From Bactericera cockerelli (taxonomy: Eukaryota > Arthropoda > Insecta > Hemiptera > Triozidae), in assembly GCA_024516035.1 (NCBI GenBank), contig CM044956.1:3245501-3309500 (forward strand): a DNA stretch of 64,000 nucleotides, read 5' to 3'. The position numbers were made by a program, and so were the translations under genes. This document shows positions 62,256 to 64,000 of the stretch, piece by piece. The notes beneath the pieces are model-generated. The model saw nothing but the letters and a program-made list of their open reading frames with translations. It did no database searches and was not told where the DNA came from. How positions within the stretch are numbered: position 1 is the stretch's first letter; each line of letters begins with the position of its first letter.

Positions 62256-64000
62256 TGCCACCCCCCTCCCCCTCCTCCCCCCGCCCCCGCCCACACACAC
62301 CTACCTAAGTTTTATCTGCCTAAGAAATAGAATCTCACAATTTTAAATCTCGAATATCGTGTTACTTCTGTGTATAACTATAGATATTGGAAAAAAAATT
62401 CCACGATGAAATTTTGTTTTGTGTGTTACTTGTAGCGTCTGTATGTCCTATAGTCAGGCATGTACGGGCGAGCTATTTGCGTACAAACATTAATAATAAC
62501 AATACTTCTTAGTGGAAGGTAACCGCCAGTGGGGTTAATGCGCAAAGTATTTTCTACCACCTAACCCTAAGCGAACATTCTGTATTACAATTTAATAAGT
62601 TATATATTTTTTTTTATTAATAATTTATTATCTTGTTGAATTTATTATTAAGTTATCTTGATCAAAGATTGTGAAAATTTGTTGCCACTAGTCCATACAC
62701 AGGAAAGCATACATGCTGACGCGAGCAGATTTCAAACAGACACGATCTTTTAGTGTCTGTCCCGGTAGCTTAGTGGTCAAGCCATCTGACTTGTAATCCA
62801 GAGGTCGCGGGTTTAAAGCCCAACCGGGACCTGACAAGTTATCCTCCCTCCCTAAAAGTACAAAAGATATTGGACTTCAAGAGGATTGTAATGAAAAAAC
62901 TGTAGAATGAAAATAAATCAACTTATTATTATTATTATTATTATCTTGGATTTTGACCACAAAATATTTCGTATCGGGCTTACTGCTGGAATAATGGGAT
63001 TCATTAGTCCTGATTATTATTATTATTATAAATAATGCGATTTTTTTATCTTTTTGTGCACAGTAAATTTGTTCACAACTAACCCATGCACTCGCGGTCT
63101 GCCTCTACGAACTTTACCGTTTGTGCAAACAGCTCGCACGTGCATGTCTCCAATAGGATGAAAAATTAAGATGAATATTATCCAGTGAAAAATGGTTAAT
63201 TTTTAATTAATTTGTAATAACAAAAAAATACAAATAAATTAAAAATACTTCCAATTCTAATATTAGAACTTTATCGGAAATAATTAAAAAGAAATATTAC
63301 AAATCGAACAAACTCTATTTTCGAAATATTGCAGAGTAACAAGGCCATCAATATTTTTGCAACACTAACAAAAAACCAACGTTGCAAATTTAAAATTTTG
63401 TGCTGTTTTTCTTTTTCATTTTTTTTTTTTTTTTATCAATTGTTGGCCTGAGTGTATTCAATGTCGTAAATGACTTTTGATGGCTTTTTGCAGTGCTTCG
63501 GTAGGCCATTTCAAAATTGATGTTTTATTTATCTATTGATAGAAGTGGAATCGGGCAAATATTTTAGTTCGAAACTGAACATTTTCGTAAAATAAATTGT
63601 ATCAACAGGGACCAAGTAGATCAAAGAATATTTTATTTTGTTGTAAATTACCGATTACCAATGCAGAATCTGTAGAGAAGTAGGTGCGTGCATTTTTCCC
63701 TCGAGCTTTTTTTGTTGTTATTCAAGATTGTAGAATATGGATTATCTAAAATTATATTACAATCATTATTTAAATATTTTTATTGATGTTTTTCAATATA
63801 AAATGAACTGTTCAAGACAAGTCAAGAAATAAATAAAATAATATAAAATATTTATTAATTAAAATACAAATTCATTAACTCATAGATAAAACACCTCACG
63901 CATATCTGCTGTTCTCTTGCTGTCCTCTTCATAAAATAATATATAATTCTATCCCTATATTTTTTTAACATTTTATTTATTTAACAATTTTATTATTTAA
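62256..64000 (+). other. AGFG1 3' UTR/downstream region
   Basis: C-rich for the first 50 bases, then AT-rich. It holds an S3 tail fragment (62498-62580) and an S1 SINE. Several AATAAA hexamers occur (for example near 62910 and 63240), so the polyadenylation site cannot be chosen from sequence alone. No further gene is visible to the window end. Confidence 0.5.
62756..63042 (+). repeat. SINE S1 variant with tRNA-Thr-like head
   Basis: GTCCCGGTAGCTTAGTGGTC head with a perfect 7-bp acceptor stem (GTCCCGG/CCGGGAC) and loop CTTGTAA, which would be a TGT anticodon. The 3' anticodon stem has an extra C. The S1-type body with CTGGAATAATGGGATTCATT and (ATT)n tails shows it is a SINE. Confidence 0.7.

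Noticed and set aside
59072..59305. 77-codon minus-strand ORF
   Set aside because: No recognisable domain and it overlaps the decoy copy of the AGFG1 exon start on the other strand.
62756..62832. Candidate tRNA-Thr (TGT) gene
   Set aside because: Acceptor stem is perfect, but the anticodon stem has an extra base, the B box is GGTTTAAAGCC and a SINE S1 body follows.

Overview
The window is a piece of an animal nuclear genome, most likely an arthropod. This rests on long AT-rich introns with GT-AG splice sites, an intact BEL/Pao LTR retrotransposon, Tc1/mariner-type elements and dense tRNA-headed SINEs; the species is not identified. No bacterial, organellar or CRISPR feature was seen.

The backbone is one plus-strand gene, an AGFG1/drongo homologue (ArfGAP plus FG repeats). 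Eight coding exons are visible: 5298-5391, 8666-8766, 27540-27657, 37515-37785, 56112-56273, 57060-57434, 59788-59924 and 62196-62255. All splice phases agree and the last exon ends in the family's NPFL terminus. The start of the gene (zinc-finger half of the ArfGAP domain) lies left of the window. Inside the 18.3-kb intron between 37785 and 56112, on the minus strand, is a complete six-exon histidine acid phosphatase gene (54025 down to 42170; 1233 nt, 410 aa). An intronless intact CHCHD2-like ORF (13738-14172) sits in the 18.8-kb intron before the third exon.

The rest is mostly repeats, unusually readable because many keep target-site duplications. There is a full-length BEL/Pao element with apparently identical 588-bp LTRs (28549-35876); a Tc1 element rearranged into a 584-bp inverted repeat (8863-10494); a 1059-bp fold-back element whose empty site is preserved in a neighbouring duplicate (18369-19427); a mariner with its catalytic core deleted (60486-61404); other TIR/MITE elements; relics of LINE ORF2 C-termini; at least seven tRNA-headed SINE types (labelled S1-S7 here); a 5S-rRNA-headed SINE; and a tRNA-less retroposon (R1) with an (ACA)n tail. 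A tandem segmental duplication occupies about 11.1-19.9 kb. Minisatellites abut several exons.

The most notable signals are the 5S-rRNA-derived SINE family, the phosphatase exon-2 acceptor whose pyrimidine tract also reads as a signal peptide, repeated copies of AGFG1 splice acceptor plus exon start that look like decoy splice sites, and an R1 insertion a few bases upstream of an AGFG1 acceptor.
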